Source: Nematostella vectensis (Eukaryota; Cnidaria; Anthozoa; Actiniaria; Edwardsiidae). From it: a DNA stretch of 64,000 nt. This document shows, one piece after another, positions 1 to 12,811 of this stretch (positions are counted from its first letter, which is position 1; every line of letters begins with the position of its first letter). The notes beneath the pieces are model-generated. The model was not told where the DNA came from and did not search any database. It saw nothing but the letters and a program-made list of their open reading frames with translations. A program made the translations under genes and the position numbers. The stretch lies in assembly GCF_932526225.1 (NCBI RefSeq), contig NC_064042.1:11357040-11421039 (forward strand), given 5' to 3'.

Positions 1-610
1 TGCCCTTCGCCGCCCTTGTGATGTACTCAATAAAAACAAGCGTTTTTTTTTTTCCAATTTGCTCCCGTACTGCCTTTGCCTCCGTACCCACTAAAAACAA
101 ATTGTTGCTCAACCTTGCGCAATTGGAACAGAGATGGCGACGGAGACGACAGAAATACAAAAAATTAGACATAAAATTCATTTTGTCATGCATATTAACA
201 GTTTTTCTCCTAAGAAAGACGGGAAAACTCCAGGTTTAACGGTCTAGCGAGGACAGTTATGTGTGCACCTAGTACCAAAGACTTTATCATTTTTTGCTAT
301 GGTAGTGAGAAAGTTCCAGACTTACCTTTGTTTCTTGGAAGCATAAAAACAAGTTTTTTGTAGACTGGAAGCGTTTTCAAGGTCATCACGTTCCTCTTGC
401 CGTCGTCGTCGTTGCGTAGGGTACCTACAGTAAAAAGAAAGCTTTCCATTTTGGTAAAACTTTGATTTTCTCAAAGTTTTATGAGAAAATAATATACCTG
501 ATTTGGGTTGAGCAATGGCCTCATGCCAAAAACGATGCCGTTGTCCCGGCTACAAATTTATAGTAGAGTCGTGTTGATAGCGAGCTTATTGTATGTTCTG
601 CATGATACAG

Positions 611-2155
611 TTGATCAGCAGCTCTGAAGATGAAGAGTTCAATGCTCCCCTTTCCTCGGCCAAGACTAGTACTCAGTAAGTAGTATGTAAGAGTTAATTA
701 CCGAGAGCGTTGGCAAGAACTTCGTATACAGGCGTGTGTCATGAAGGGGAGGGGCGTCGAGGGCTCCGGACCCCTTCGTTGGTAGTTACGCTTAATTTTA
801 TGTGTGCATTTGGACATAAAACGTTTCTAGATGGCTCTAGTGATGTATTACAAGATCTAAAGATGACGATTTAAAGTCGCATTGTCACCAGTTTACTTCC
901 GGTCGATTACGTAACAATCTCCGGTGATTTTTAACGGAAAACGCGAAAAATATTTCACAAAAAAAAAATTGATAAATATTGAAAGCAGTGTGTTTATTGG
1001 AAGTTTCTTTGAGGATGTGATTAATAATTTAGAGCGGATGGCCTGTTTAATATCTCGGATTTTAATAGATTCTTTTGTCTCTTAACGGTTGAGGTTTCCG
1101 TCGGACCTCCGGAAGTAAACTGGTGACAATGCGGCTTTAAGATGCTTAATCGATCCGGGGTCAATGAATTACTACTTTTGACCCCACCCTGCGTTTTTCT
1201 CTAGGAACGCCCCTGGTATACACAGTAGAACGCTGCGAAATTCAAATTTAATGGGGAATCAGAACTCATTTCGTATTAGACGACAGAAAAAAAAAATAGC
1301 TGCGCATTATTTTTATATGAAACACGAACAAAATATCTGTATCCATAAATGTGTTTTTGGAGTCACTCCGGAATAACAATCAACCGAAATAAGAATTAAA
1401 ATCGATCAATATTTGTTTTTTGAGACGTGACACATCTTAATCCTTATTACCGGGAATTCAAGTTAGCGGGGTTCTACTGTATAAAGTCTCCAGCCATGGT
1501 AGGGTATTTAGCTGACATTTTGTTCAGCTAACACTGCCGTGTAGCCGGGGTTTTAGCATCTGATGCTTCGTGTACCCAAAGTAGCCTTCAAGCGTCGAGA
1601 TGGATGTATGATAGCACGATGGATTCAATAACTTCACTCTTTTACCCTTGCAGAGGAAAGCGAGCTCCATCAGGACGAAGCGTGAGCAAGAAAGCTATCC
1701 AGTACCAGGTGACTAGGACATTCCGAATACCGTATATATCGTTACAGCATTCCGAGTACCGTATATATCGTGACCACATTCCAAATACCGTATATATTAT
1801 TAAGACATTCCGAATACCGTATATATCGTTACCACATTCCGAGTACCGTATATATCGTGACCACATTCCAAATACCGTATATATTATTAAGACATTCCGA
1901 ATACCGTATATATCGTTACCACATTCCAAAACCGTATACATCGTTACGATATTCCAAATACCGTATATATCGTTACGACTTTCCAAATATCCTCATTTTT
2001 AAAAGTACTTGTTATTGCTTCTCATATATGTATTTTGAGTTTGAACTTCTCATTAACTCCTTCATTTCGTTTGTTTCGCTTTTTTACAGGACGATAGTGA
2101 TGAGTCCGATAACCCATTTAGCCATGCCCCTAGCAGCAAGCGGCAGCGGAGATGA
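611..2155 (+). CDS. 3' end of an unidentified gene (three last exons, 5' part outside or unresolved)
   Basis: Three exons join in phase: 611-675, 1654-1708 and 2090-2155, ending at a TGA. The acceptors are good (ATACAG, CCCTTGCAG, TTTTTACAG) and the donors are GTAAGT and GTGACT. The 61 residues are rich in Ser, Asp/Glu and Lys/Arg. An acidic run SSSEDEEF is followed by a basic stretch with GKRAP and SKK, a second acidic run DDSDESD, and a basic end KRQRR. This looks like the disordered tail of a nuclear protein with a nuclear-localisation signal, but that is inference. I do not recognise the family. The earlier exons should lie left of the window or in 1-610, where I could not identify one with confidence. 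Intron 1 holds a MITE and intron 2 a minisatellite starting 11 bp after the donor. Confidence 0.5.
875..1136. mobile_element. MITE with TTAA target duplication, copy 1
   Basis: The element is flanked by TTAA on both sides (871-874 and 1137-1140). Its termini are inverted repeats of about 28 bp, starting AGTCGCATTGTCACCAGT on the left and ending ACTGGTGACAATGCGGCT on the right. It has no coding capacity. TTAA duplication is typical of piggyBac-type transposition, so this is probably a non-autonomous piggyBac-like element. A second copy lies at 26971-27215. Confidence 0.85.
1719..1986. repeat. Minisatellite with higher-order structure
   Basis: About ten copies of a unit of 27-28 bp built on ATTCC-R-A-R-TACCGTATATATCGT. 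Variants alternate (CCGAATACC, CCGAGTACC, CCAAATACC), giving an approximately 81-bp higher-order period. The array sits in the last intron of the left gene and begins 11 bp after the exon donor at 1708. Long open frames on both strands here come from the repeat period and are not genes. Confidence 0.9.
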
Positions 2156-2370
2156 CGTAACCATGGCAACGCCCAAGCGGCGAAGATGACGTAACCATCA
2201 ACGCGCCAAACAGCGAGTGACTGCTTGAATGCTGCTATAGCGATAGTGACCATGGCAACGCACCGAACATTGCCAAAGAATCGCTGGCTGTAGTGTGAAG
2301 CGGCAACAATTGACAGAGTAGTTTGCAATAACCATAGCGCCAGTAACCCTGACAACGCGCCGAACAGCAC
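2130..2370. repeat. Degenerate repeats overlapping a stop codon and 3' UTR
   Basis: The end of the last exon, with AAGCGGCAGCGGAGATGACG and then TAACCATGGCAACGC, is followed by a second imperfect copy (AAGCGGCGAAGATGACGTAA, CCATCAACGCGCC). Further shorter echoes of CCATGGCAACGC and ACGCGCCGAACA follow. The duplication therefore includes coding bases and the stop codon of the gene ending at 2155. Confidence 0.6.
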
Positions 2371-2397
2371 GCGGCAGTAGGGGCTACGATTTCGAAT

Positions 2398-2545
2398 TTA
2401 AGCCCGGTTTAAATTAGTGATTTTTATGTTTTTATGCAATTTTTTACGCATCTGTCGCGGCGATTGTTTTTATCGCTGCTACAAAACTCGCCGCGACGAT
2501 GCGACAAAAATTGCATCAAAAATCGCAAGTGTAAACCGGCCTTTA
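2398..2545. mobile_element. Short MITE-like inverted-repeat element
   Basis: Two imperfect arms of about 65 bp face each other. The left begins AAGCCCGGTTTAAATTAGTG; the right, read on the minus strand, begins AAGGCCGGTTTACACTTGCG. Both arms then carry a GATTTTT / ATGCAATTTTT / CGCATC / CGCGGCGA series. No coding sequence is present. Confidence 0.7.
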
Positions 2546-3714
2546 CGAGGATGATAATTCCTGATAATATTACGATAAAATGCTAGCGACGGTTAGCATG
2601 GTAACGGTAAATAAGACGGTAGCAAAAAGATAGTGGGTTGTTATATGTTCCATAACTGGCAATGCGCTTGAATGATAGTGTTATGTTATATGCACGTTGT
2701 ATTCTTTGAACATTAGTTTTACAATGACAAAACGTCACTTATGTTGTGACGATGCCGTGACGATGCCGTGACGTCGCTCCTAGTTGCGTTGCTATCGAGA
2801 TCGTCCCCAGGACTTCTCTCGCTAGGCCCTGGAATGAGGGTTTCTATATGCAATGTAACTGATAAAAAAGGATGGAGATTTTATTGAACATTCCAAGTTA
2901 TTTCATTTAACGAAAATCAAATTGGGATTTATATAGTGGCCGGTTTGTAATAATTGAATCAGAAAAAATATAACATTTTTATTTTGCAAATGTGTACATA
3001 TACTCATTTTATTGTTGCTTCCTTGTTCATGCTGGCGTGAGGTTGACTTATTTGTCAGTGCGCTCTTGCCCTTTCCTTGAGGTACAGTACACGGCTTATC
3101 GCTACATCAAATAGCTTGCTTATATTAGTGTTTGCATGCAGCTTTTCCTTATAGCCCTCCTTTAGTAAAAGGTAACCGGGATTTTCCACTACTTCTCGTT
3201 ACCGCAACCATACCAATTACACCCCGACCCTATCAATCGATTTCCTGTCAGCCAATCACATCGTTATCTTGTACAGCCGCCAAACAGTCGACTGGCTTTC
3301 TGACTCGACGAAAACTTGATGTAAGCTCGGCAAGCAGTGAGAAGTGATTGGCTTACAGTCTTGAGTGACAGCGCAGTAGAATAGGGTCTCTACACACCTG
3401 AAGGGCTCAGAAACGGTAATTGCTATAAAACGATTTACTATATTAACTATGCTAATATCTATAATAAAAAAAGTATTAAAAAACTTTTTTTCCATTCAAA
3501 AGGTCTTCAACGGCATCATGCGAACGCCTTTGATTTTTCATCCTCGTTTGGCGTGAATTCAAGTTGGTGATCTCATGGACGCTAATATTTGAGGTTAAAA
3601 TATACATAACACGTAATCTCTACAGTTGCGATCATGCTTAACCATACTATCATAAAAAGAAGTTGAATTGGGAGTTCAGCTCCAGCAGCTAAAGTCCAAG
3701 GTGCTCGTGCTCGT
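2546..3714. other. Intergenic region between two convergent genes
   Basis: I see no gene here. It contains a short direct repeat GTGACGATGCC near 2750 and otherwise ordinary AT-rich sequence. It must hold the 3' UTRs of the left gene and of the FSTL1-like gene, which run towards each other. Confidence 0.5.
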
Positions 3715-6700
3715 CTAACCGGATTTCCCAGATTTTCTGGTTCTCTCGTGCCTGTGATGCATGCGGTGCATGCCGTGCTTGCTTGGTTTATGCAAGAGCA
3801 GCACGCGCTTCTGTTCCGGGTTCTCCGCCAGTACTTCTCGCTCTAGCTTCTCCTTGGCCTGTTCGCCTTGCAACACCAGCGATGCCTTCACGTGATTGGA
3901 GGACGGATTACAATCCAACGCGGTACAGACCCATCTCCCGCATGCGCAGACACTAAAAATTAAGGCATTGGTTAGACTGGTATTTGCGCAAAAAAAAAAG
4001 AAAGAAAGAAAAACACGAGTTAGATTGACGCAAATGAACAAAAAAAGATACAAATTAGATTGAAATACATGATATAAAAACATGGAATTGACGCTCACGA
4101 TATCGATTGCGCAAAGATAAACGAGTCAGTAAAAAGCACGCGTAGAGTTAAGTCTTCTTATTTTTGCCACATTCTCCGCCTCCTTCAACAGGTATTCCCT
4201 ACCCCAGGAGTTTAAATCTGCTGGAATCTCAGTACCGTCTTTGTATTTTACTTACCTACAGATTCCAGGCCCCCCTTCCAAAATCTACTTTCCAGCTCCC
4301 AGTAAGGACTTAGTCTTTTTATTGTTCACAGACAGTCCCACCCCCTCTCCTCCACTTATTAGTCCCCCTCAACACACTTACGCATATCTCCAAGCTTATT
4401 ACCAACTGTTGCAGTCTGTAGGTATCCATCACCGGTCTTGTTTAGCTTAAGATCAATCTCCTCACCTCCACTTATTTTTATTCCCCCCTCCCATCTCTAA
4501 GTTTACTGACCATCTGTTGCAGTCTGTAGGTATCCATCACCTTGTTCACCTTAAGATCAAACCCCTCCCATCCACTTATCCCCCCCCCCCCACCTTTTTA
4601 AAGTTTACTGACCAGCTATTGCAGTCGGTAGGGATCTCAGCACCGTCTTTGTATTGTTCACCCTCCAGCTCGCAGTCTGAGTAGGAAGAAGAAATCAAAC
4701 ATTAGTGACAGAATCTTTACAAAGCAATCGCGTGTTGAATTTACTTACTTTTCATTGGCGGTTTGAAATCTGTGGAAGATAAAAAAATAAAAAATAGGCA
4801 AATCATTCAACAGTATTTATGATTGTTATCAATGTCGTCGTTGTCATCATACCCAAGATGAATACTAGCAATCTCCCGATGTCGTGCATATTGCCATCGA
4901 CATTACTACATTGGGCTTACAATGATGTTCGGCCTATCCCTGAGAGCACAAGCTGGAATTCGTACGACAAGGGTCAGTTGGAAATAGCTTGTTGTTTTTG
5001 TTTACCTTTAATCATATATATACCTTGTTGTTTATTTGTATTTATTTTGTTAACTATGCAAAAAAGTATGTCAACCCCAACTCAAAATGACCTATCTTTT
5101 TCGTTTCAACTTACGTCATAACTTCCTCTTTTTGTAGTCAGCGATGTAAACACTAAGATGCATGGGAAGTGGGCGCGCAAGGGATTACGGGAAGGTGAGC
5201 CTCCTAATCTCTTGTGAGTGCCCATTATCTCCCAGGGTACAAGTATAAATAGCATGTAAAACGATAGAAAATTCCTATTGAGCAGATGGTTCTTACCCGG
5301 ATCAAGGCATTTTGTGAACTCTTTGAAGGTAAGCTCTGTGTCTTCGTCGTCGTCAGTGATAGAGATGAGCGCATCGGAGCAGAGACCTTGGAGCACGGGG
5401 TTGATAAACTCATCCGCCTCGCGGATCTACAAGACATAATGGAATTTAAGCAGGGTTTACAATAGCGACGGACAAGGAGACGTAAGTACTTACGTTAGTG
5501 ATCGCTATAGGTCATATTTTTAACCCACTTGTCTAAAAAACTGCTTAGTCTAAGGCTAAAAAATCAGCTAATCAAATAGGTCAACCAAGTAGTGATATAA
5601 GATGCAGTCGGGCGATACTGTTATCAGCGATGAAACATGGATACTTTTGCGCGTACTTTTGCGCAAATCTCCATTTTTCGCGCGAGATTTTTTTAACTTC
5701 GCTTGTTTTATTTTATCATTATTTTTTTCGCGCGATGCACATTCAGCTATCTTATTTACCTCTGCTACCGTCTGGTTGTATTTGACGAGTTCTGTGAGTT
5801 CCTTCAAATCCAGCTTCCCATCCTTGTTCTTGTCCACCATGTCAAAGAATCGTTTCAGCACTCGTTGGTAACCCGCCGCATTGGCCAGCGATTCCTCTTG
5901 CATTTGCATCCACTCGATCATCCGACCACGCATCTGATCACGGTCACGCTCGTAACAAACCACTGGAAATATATCAACAAGACTGAAGAAGTAAGGGGAC
6001 GCTTTTGTTAGAACGATGTAGTTTTGCTGGCGTTTCGAGCAGTAGCCCTTCGTCGGAGCTCCGACGATTCAAAAGACTACGTAGAATAAATGCGGATATC
6101 CGTGAGTCATTCCAATTATACCATGCCACTGGAAGAAGTTGTTTGCTTCGAAGCCTAGAATCACATTCACAACCAACTCACCTGGTTTGGACATGTTCAC
6201 TTTTCCAGTAGGTGCGGAGGATGGGATTTCTGTAACAAAAAAATAATCTTAATTGTTCCATGATTATTCTTTAATTGTCTTTTTGTCTTTTAAACTCAAA
6301 AGAGGACCTTTTTTATTAGACCTCTCTCCGTGTATTTTCCGGGGAGGGGGGGAGGGCACCGGCCTAAAGGAGGTGGCACAACAATATATAAAAACATATG
6401 GCGGGAGGTAAATTTGTGAACATCTTCAATACATTTCTTCATCCCCCTCCCCTCCCCACTAGATTCCCAACTGCTTATAGCCTGAGCAAGACGCCATACA
6501 CAATGATAGTATATAATTTAATTGTTATACCAAACAAAGAGGCATGACTTTTTTTACTTACAAAGGGCGATCACACACACCCTGTACCCATCCCTACTTA
6601 GCCTTATCTCTTATGTTATTTTCACTGCGTGTGCTAGCCCGAGTATCAGGCGATATATACTTCATAGAGAGCGTTAAAAGGGCCTGACACTCGGGCTATG

Positions 6701-8116
6701 CGTGTGCGCGTATGAGAACTCAGCTTGCGCGCAACTGTCAATTTCACTCGTGCAACATCCCCTGTATCCACCACTGCTCAGCGTTATCTCTTGTGATTTC
6801 CCGTGCGTGTGCGTGTGTGTGTACTCGGCTCACGCGCAGCCGCATCGATTTACCTCGTGCAACAGTACCCACCTTCGCACGGCCCCTTGCTTCTGATGGT
6901 GATTTTCTTTGTGTGCACGCACGCTATCCGGTGAAGCTCGCAGTGGTTAGGATAAGTGACGCCGTCCGACCCGCACACTGGTTTAATGTGGTCCGGACAC
7001 TCGGACAAGCACTCGCACGAAGCCTTGCCTTTGGCCGCTACACACTCTTGTCCCGCGTGGCAGAACACGTTTGAGCAAGGGTCTTCGACAAGATGAAAAA
7101 TCGAGAAATTCATGTTAGGTGTGGAACGTTTTCTCTCCAGATTTCTAGTAATATTGTTATTGCTTTTTTTTTAATTTCACACCCCCTCCAAAACACAGCA
7201 CACTGTTAACAGTGTTAAGCGCATGACACCAGCTTAAAAAATGCCTCCTCTTCATAGGAACTAGTGCCCCATAAAAATAAAAGGAAGAAATCGGTAGTAG
7301 TAGAGAGCAAGAGACTGGCATTCCGTGAGAGCGATTTGTGTTGATAGAATGTGACCCTTTGATCGCATGACAGACCACTAAAAGTCCTTGAGCGAAGTGG
7401 CCTCGCAATTGAAAATAATATTCACCTTCTTCTTCGGTCTCTCCATTTGGCTTCACAACAACCTAGAAAAACAGACCAACATCACTTCAATTCTTCAATA
7501 AATCATTTGGTATATTGGCGATATCACCGATAGATGACTATGGTCAAAACTAAGCCTTAGACTTTTGTGATTAGTAATGGATCAAGTAATCTCTGGCAGT
7601 TTTTGGTTGTTTGCCTTCTGTGTTTGAACAAGGGCATTTCAGGGGTTTTGAAGCTAGTGTAGCGAACTATGATTCATAAGCTGAATGGCGAAAGAACCAA
7701 TATTATCAAGTTCGCAATTATTTCTTTTAGTTGGTATACTATTGAGAGACATCCTAAAATGCCTTTCTTTGGCAAACGGATGTAGCAAAACTCCCAGATA
7801 AAGTTATCAGCAGAATATAAATTCGTTACAAAGAACCAATTTAATCTGCAATAAACAATGCATTGTTTCAGGAAAGTACGCAATGTGCTAAACAGAACGC
7901 TTTGTTTCGATTATTATTATTACTAAGTGAAATTATGTTACAATGCGAAAGTTCTTTTGTATTGCGCTAATCTGATATAAAAGATTCTACAGATGGATAC
8001 ACAAAACATACAATCGAAACACAGATTAATCGATAACAGTCTATTCTACTACTTACCGAGAGTGCGAATTGAATGCAAAATAAACTCAAGCAAAGAAGAA
8101 GAGCGCGCTTCATCAT
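3715..8116 (-). CDS. FSTL1: Follistatin-related protein 1 (FSTL1-like secreted glycoprotein)
   Basis: Nine exons join in phase on the minus strand: 8057-8116, 7426-7462, 6873-7082, 6182-6229, 5760-5962, 5297-5426, 4749-4769 (a 21-bp microexon), 4613-4676 and 3715-3952, giving 336 aa. The start MMKRALLLCLSLFC is a signal peptide; an in-frame ATG upstream is possible but would bury it. Order of domains: follistatin/Kazal module (about 33-102; PVCGSDGVTYPNHCELHR), EF-hand region (about 119-229; a canonical loop DKNKDGKLDLKE and a second, less canonical DDDEDTELTFKE), then a VWC-like cysteine module (NCELEG...VCACGRWVCTALDC) and a basic His-rich tail. Domain order and length match vertebrate FSTL1 (308 aa), a secreted modulator of BMP/TGF-beta signalling. 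An NQT glycosylation site sits where the vertebrate protein has NET. The human first EF loop is degenerate, whereas this one looks able to bind calcium. Confidence 0.9.
4199..4612 (-). repeat. Decayed tandem copies of the FSTL1 VWC exon
   Basis: Downstream (on the minus strand) of the real exon at 4613-4676 are at least three partial copies, near 4505-4565, 4405-4465 and 4199-4260. On the plus strand they repeat blocks such as TTGCAGTCTGTAGGTATCC, ATCTCAGTACCGTCTTTG and TTGTTCACC. The copy near 4200-4250 still reads KYKDGTEIPAD on the minus strand, against QYKDGAEIPTD in the true exon, but its second cysteine and donor are lost. They lie within the intron before the last exon. Confidence 0.7.
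6570..6872. repeat. Degenerate duplication beside the Kazal exon donor
   Basis: Two imperfect direct copies about 180 bp apart share CCCTGTAYCCA, CTTATCTCTT and GCGTGTGC. A shorter third echo, TCGTGCAACA...CCC, abuts the donor of the FSTL1 Kazal exon at 6872. This is intronic sequence. Confidence 0.45.
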
Positions 8117-11021
8117 GAAAGGCGAGCGACCGGCGATGATAATGATCTTGACGTACTCGCTCGCTAAACAAATCAACAGAGGCGTCTGTCTATTTACTCA
8201 CATTCAGGCAATCAAAAAGCTTATCAAAGACATTGACATTAAGGTATTCGTATGAAGATTCAGTGAAAAGACTAACGAAAAGAGAGAGCCTACCTCTCAG
8301 GGAAGCGAATCTGCGTTGAGCTGAAGTCCGCTGTTGTGTAGATGTAATTTGAGCCCTATGTGGTCAGACAGGATCACATTGTTGGCTCCCTTCCCTCTCA
8401 GAATATCCTAATCCCACTGCTCGGGAATGTCTGCTATACGGCTTTACTGTATTGTGAGATAAGGAGAACGAGGCAACATGGACAGACCTTTTCAGCTGCT
8501 AGCTACGATTAAATATTTCCTGCTCATATTTTCAACTCCCGACTTTTTCTTTTACACATTTCCAAGTCCTCCTCTGGCCTCGCTTCAAGGCCTTTTTTGT
8601 ATCACTTCTCTTCTCTACTTAAAAAAATCAAGCCTAAAGGTTAGGAATGACAGGTCAAAACAGCTGCCTTGTAAGGCACCGCTAGTGCGAAGGAGGGCAC
8701 ACTTTCTTCCCCATGGATCGTCCACAAGTTGCAACAGTTTTAATATAGGCTAGAGAGTGTCTAGAGAAAAAATCGCAGGTTGGGGTCAGAGTAGCAAGTC
8801 ACTTACAACTGATCAAGAAAGTTCAAATCCACATCCTTATCTCTGACAATAGATCGCTAGATCCATATAGAAACATTTTCTATCCAAATGCAGATATAAC
8901 AGGGGCGTAGCCAGGGGGTTGGCCTACCCCCCCCCCCCCCCCCCCCACTTGTAGCAGCCAAAACTACGAGTAAATGTATGGGACACTTTCTAAAATACAG
9001 GAGAAAATACCCTTTTGGGCCCCCTCCTGTTAGAAATCCTCGCTACGCGATGCATCATTTAGAAATCTTCAAACTACCAACTACCAACAATTAGGTACCA
9101 ATCAGAGTCAAACGCGTCACGTCACATAAGGAGGATTGGGTCTAGACCTTTCCAGCCCCTCCCCCCCCCCCGCCCCCCCCCCCCCCCCCCCCAGAGACGA
9201 AACGTGCTTAGGACCTTGCCTCATCCCGCTCCCATTTTGTAGAACCGCGAGTTTTCCTTTTTTTTATTCTATAATAAAAAAGAAAAATATATACCCCTGA
9301 TGGGTATTAGAGTTTGTGGTGCTGAACGTAGCAATATGGAATGCGTGTTGTATAGTTAGACATTCTAGAAATAGTGTTCCCCAAATATAACGCAACTGCA
9401 CGTAAATACATCTCCTGTGCTTGAAGATTTTAGTAGTCACAAATATTACATTTAGCCGAGTTGATATGGAAACTGATGCGCCAAAATAACGGCACTCTAG
9501 GCGTTAGGATAATTAGCCCACCCACCGGAAAATCCCGGTCACGCCCTGGTTAATTATCTGTCAGGGGATATTACGAGGTAGACTTGATCCAATTCTACTT
9601 TATGTATAGTCCTGAACACGAACGGTAACGAGAGGTAAGAAGGAATCGATACTGTGGGGGCGTCAACTAAAGTCAAAGAATACAAAAAAAAATTCAGAAA
9701 GTATAATAAAAGAGTAGGCGGGACTGAAATTGTGTGCTCGCCTCGCAAGGCTCCAACCTCATGATTAGAAAATTTGCAGTTTGCGTTACCGATACACGAT
9801 AGTTCTGCAGGATCCGCATTTTGACTGGGTTCCCTGTGTTATATCGTTTGACAGCAGTGACAAATTGCATGACATTTTAAAATTCCCGACTAGCAATTTG
9901 CGGATACTTGATGTTCGTTGTCCATTGACCCTTGCTTGTTGATTGTCTATTCTACTTCACACCAGCTGTACGAAAACAACAACATCGAAGCAGGGTGCAA
10001 GAATTTCCAGGTACATAACAGAAGCTAATCAACGTGTTTTGCTCACAGTAAGACAGCTAGGTCGTTTGTAGGCTAACAAGTTGAAACCTGACGGAAACGT
10101 CCGTGAAACTAGGAACTATCGTAGTCCAAGATAGAGCGATTCTAGATTTTCTAGAATTCAGCGCCTGTTCACAAAATAAGCGAGCTATATATTGCTCATT
10201 ATTGATTGATATTTAATGCAAGCTATTTTCAGACAAATTTGATTTCAACTGTTAACTTCACAGCAAATGGCCTCATGGAAGTAAGATATTTTTAGAAATT
10301 CAGAGATGATTTCCTTGTACATGTTGTACGTGGCATTGTAAGATTTGCTCATCCCGGGGCTGGTCTATTATCGTTTAAAATTGTGAGAATTTGCATTTAT
10401 GGTAATTATCCACTGTTCAAGTCAAAACAACTTTCCGTCTCGAGTTACGATGGTCAAATATCAGCCGGAATTTTTGTTGTGGCTCAATGGAAACCCTTCC
10501 AGGCATACGGTTTGGAAACAAGGCAAACAATACGGAAATGCTCCGGGCTATCGATAGAGTAATCATTTGCCATCAGGCTCGTCAGGTTTGATGCATTGGT
10601 AGTTCTTGGCAGAGTTTATCACCCATAGATACAGACGTAGCAATTAGTTTCGCATTATTATAGCGATTCTCAACACATCTCGACCCTTTGCCTTGACATT
10701 CTAACAGTGCTTTTGGTTGGTTAGTTCGTGGACGTCAAACATCTGCGTTTCCATAACAATCAAGGCAGACTTCATTTGTTTCATGTATCGAAAGTTGTAG
10801 TAGACTTAACACAGGGCCCGAGAGCCACATGTATGTAGATATATTGATCTCAGTGCTAATTCCTCTAGAAAAAATAACGTAATATTACGTGACGAACGGT
10901 TGACATGTTCTCTGTGTGAATTGTGAAAGCGTGACGTATAGGTGCGTAATGCGTGACATGATGTGCCTAACAAGCGAAGAAACCGAACATTTAGAAAATC
11001 TACGGTCTACGGAACAGATGC

Positions 11022-11078
11022 TCATTTGCATAAGCCACTGGCGTCCTCGATTCCATGCGACGCCATTTTACAACATCC
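11022..11078 (-). repeat. Left arm of a distant inverted repeat (exon-like segment)
   Basis: Read on the minus strand this arm has AAAATGGCGTCGCATGGAAT, then CGAGGACGCC and TATGCAAATGAGCAT. It matches the plus-strand segment at 12748-12806 except for small indels. In this copy the frame from the ATG closes after 14 codons. Confidence 0.75.
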
Positions 11079-12747
11079 CAAGCTTTGACGAAGGCGATGT
11101 TTTGCGAAGTTTTATTACATTTATAACATTAGATAGTATGCCCGCCTGTTATACTTTTTAAACAAAAAAAATATCATGATAATAAAGTATAAGGGTCAAC
11201 TTATCTCATTTTGAAGAGAATGGATCACATGAGAAAAGTTCTTACTCACTAAATTATAAGAATTCCTTCAGGAATTTGTCTGGGTGGTCTGTTTTCTCCT
11301 TATTTAGAGCAATAAGTCCTTTAATAGCAAAGACATGCAACAATAATTATGCCAATAATGCCAATAATTATGTTTGCTTCAAAAACATTTTGTTACACCT
11401 AGTCATAGACTCGTTTTATGAAAATCATGTACAATATATATGAATCTCCAACTAAAAACCCTCGGTGTGTGAAAGATGGGCTCCAGATCCTAACGCGTTA
11501 AAAAGTAGGAGGATAAATTCAAAAGTGTGTCATTCACTCGGTCTCGACTAAATCTTTGTTCTAGCCGTAGAAGCGTGCGTAAATAGCAAAAGAATGAAAT
11601 GAAAAAGTGACCGTGCATTCCAGCATGGCATATGCGTTAAAAATAAACTTCCCTATTTTTTTTCCAAAATTTTGTTTATTTGGACTAAATAAAATTTTGT
11701 TATTATGCGTGAACCATTACTCTTTAGGATGAGGCACAATTTAGAAAATGAAAACGAATAAAACGCTCAAAATAATTTTATTCATGTCCTAGAGATTTTA
11801 TGCTAATGATCGAGCATGATTTTTCTTGTAACTTTCCTCTTCGCAATAAATCATGGTGGTGAGACACCGAGAGAGAGGGTAGAAAAGCAGCTAAAGATAA
11901 CCTCTTAAGCCTCTTTAAGCTAAGAAACATCACCTTTGGTACTCCGCCTGAAGAAGGAAAATGCCATTTATATGATAGTGTAGGCTGTTTCATTTGTGAA
12001 AGTTGTTTTACTAGCTTTTAAGCAAAGCGATTTAATCGAATCAAAATGTAAACATATGACCAATGATCGATATTAACAAAAACAAAATTGCAAAATAGGT
12101 TCTCTATCACAAGAGTCATCAACCAAAGTCCCTAATTTCTGAGGTTAAAGCGGTCCAATTCGAGAGAGCCCTTGTTTAAAACCTAATTTAAATCACGCAG
12201 TGCATGTTGCAGTGCCCCAAAAAGGTTAGTGAAAAAAGTTAAAAGACCCATTTTTAGCTATGGTTGCAAATCAGACTACCTTTGTTACATCAACCGTATG
12301 CTAGATCAAAGGTAAACCCCCGTGAGCCAACTAAGAGGTTATCAATGACAATTAATTTTATATTTTTAACTAAAAGCTTTTGAACAATAGTGCGATAAAT
12401 TTTAGTAAAGGAAAGAACCAAATACGTCCGATCTTCAAGATTTCTAAGAAATGATCATGTTAATGTGAATGATTTACGAAATGCGGCGACCAGCTTAGAA
12501 ACTTTGAGTAAAACAGCCTTTTAACTCAAACCCCCAAATGTACTGTTCGGTCGCATTTCTCCTCAGAAGCTCTCTTCCACCATATCAATATTTGTAGTGC
12601 GTTTCCTGAAAATTTTTTTAAAAGAATTCGGCTAGAAAAGTTGCTCACGCTAAAGTTTGAAATGTTTCAAAGTTGTGCTCAAGTACAGGCTTGGGTTTGT
12701 TATCATTGAGCTAGGTAGAAAGCTTGATAAGTTATCTTATCCCTGTT

Positions 12748-12811
12748 TAAAATGGCGTCGCATGGAATCGAGGACGCCGGACAGTGGCCTATGCAAATGA
12801 GCATAAGTAAG
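12748..12811 (+). other. Exon-like segment and right arm of the inverted repeat
   Basis: An ATG in the context AAAATGGCGTCGC opens 20 codons (MASHGIEDAGQWPMQMSISK) that end exactly at AAG|GTAAGT. The donor is then repeated 23 bp on as AAG|GTATGT inside a two-copy repeat. It could be an upstream or alternative first exon of the P450 gene that starts at 13138, or of a lost gene. It also contains ATGCAAAT, an octamer motif. No acceptor could be paired with it unambiguously. Confidence 0.35.

Noticed and set aside
1642..1986. Long open frames on both strands through the minisatellite
   Set aside because: Openness follows from the repeat unit lacking stops; the peptide is a pure repeat.
10916..11161. 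81-codon open frame
   Set aside because: No ATG at its start, and it overlaps the inverted repeat arm; composition is not protein-like.
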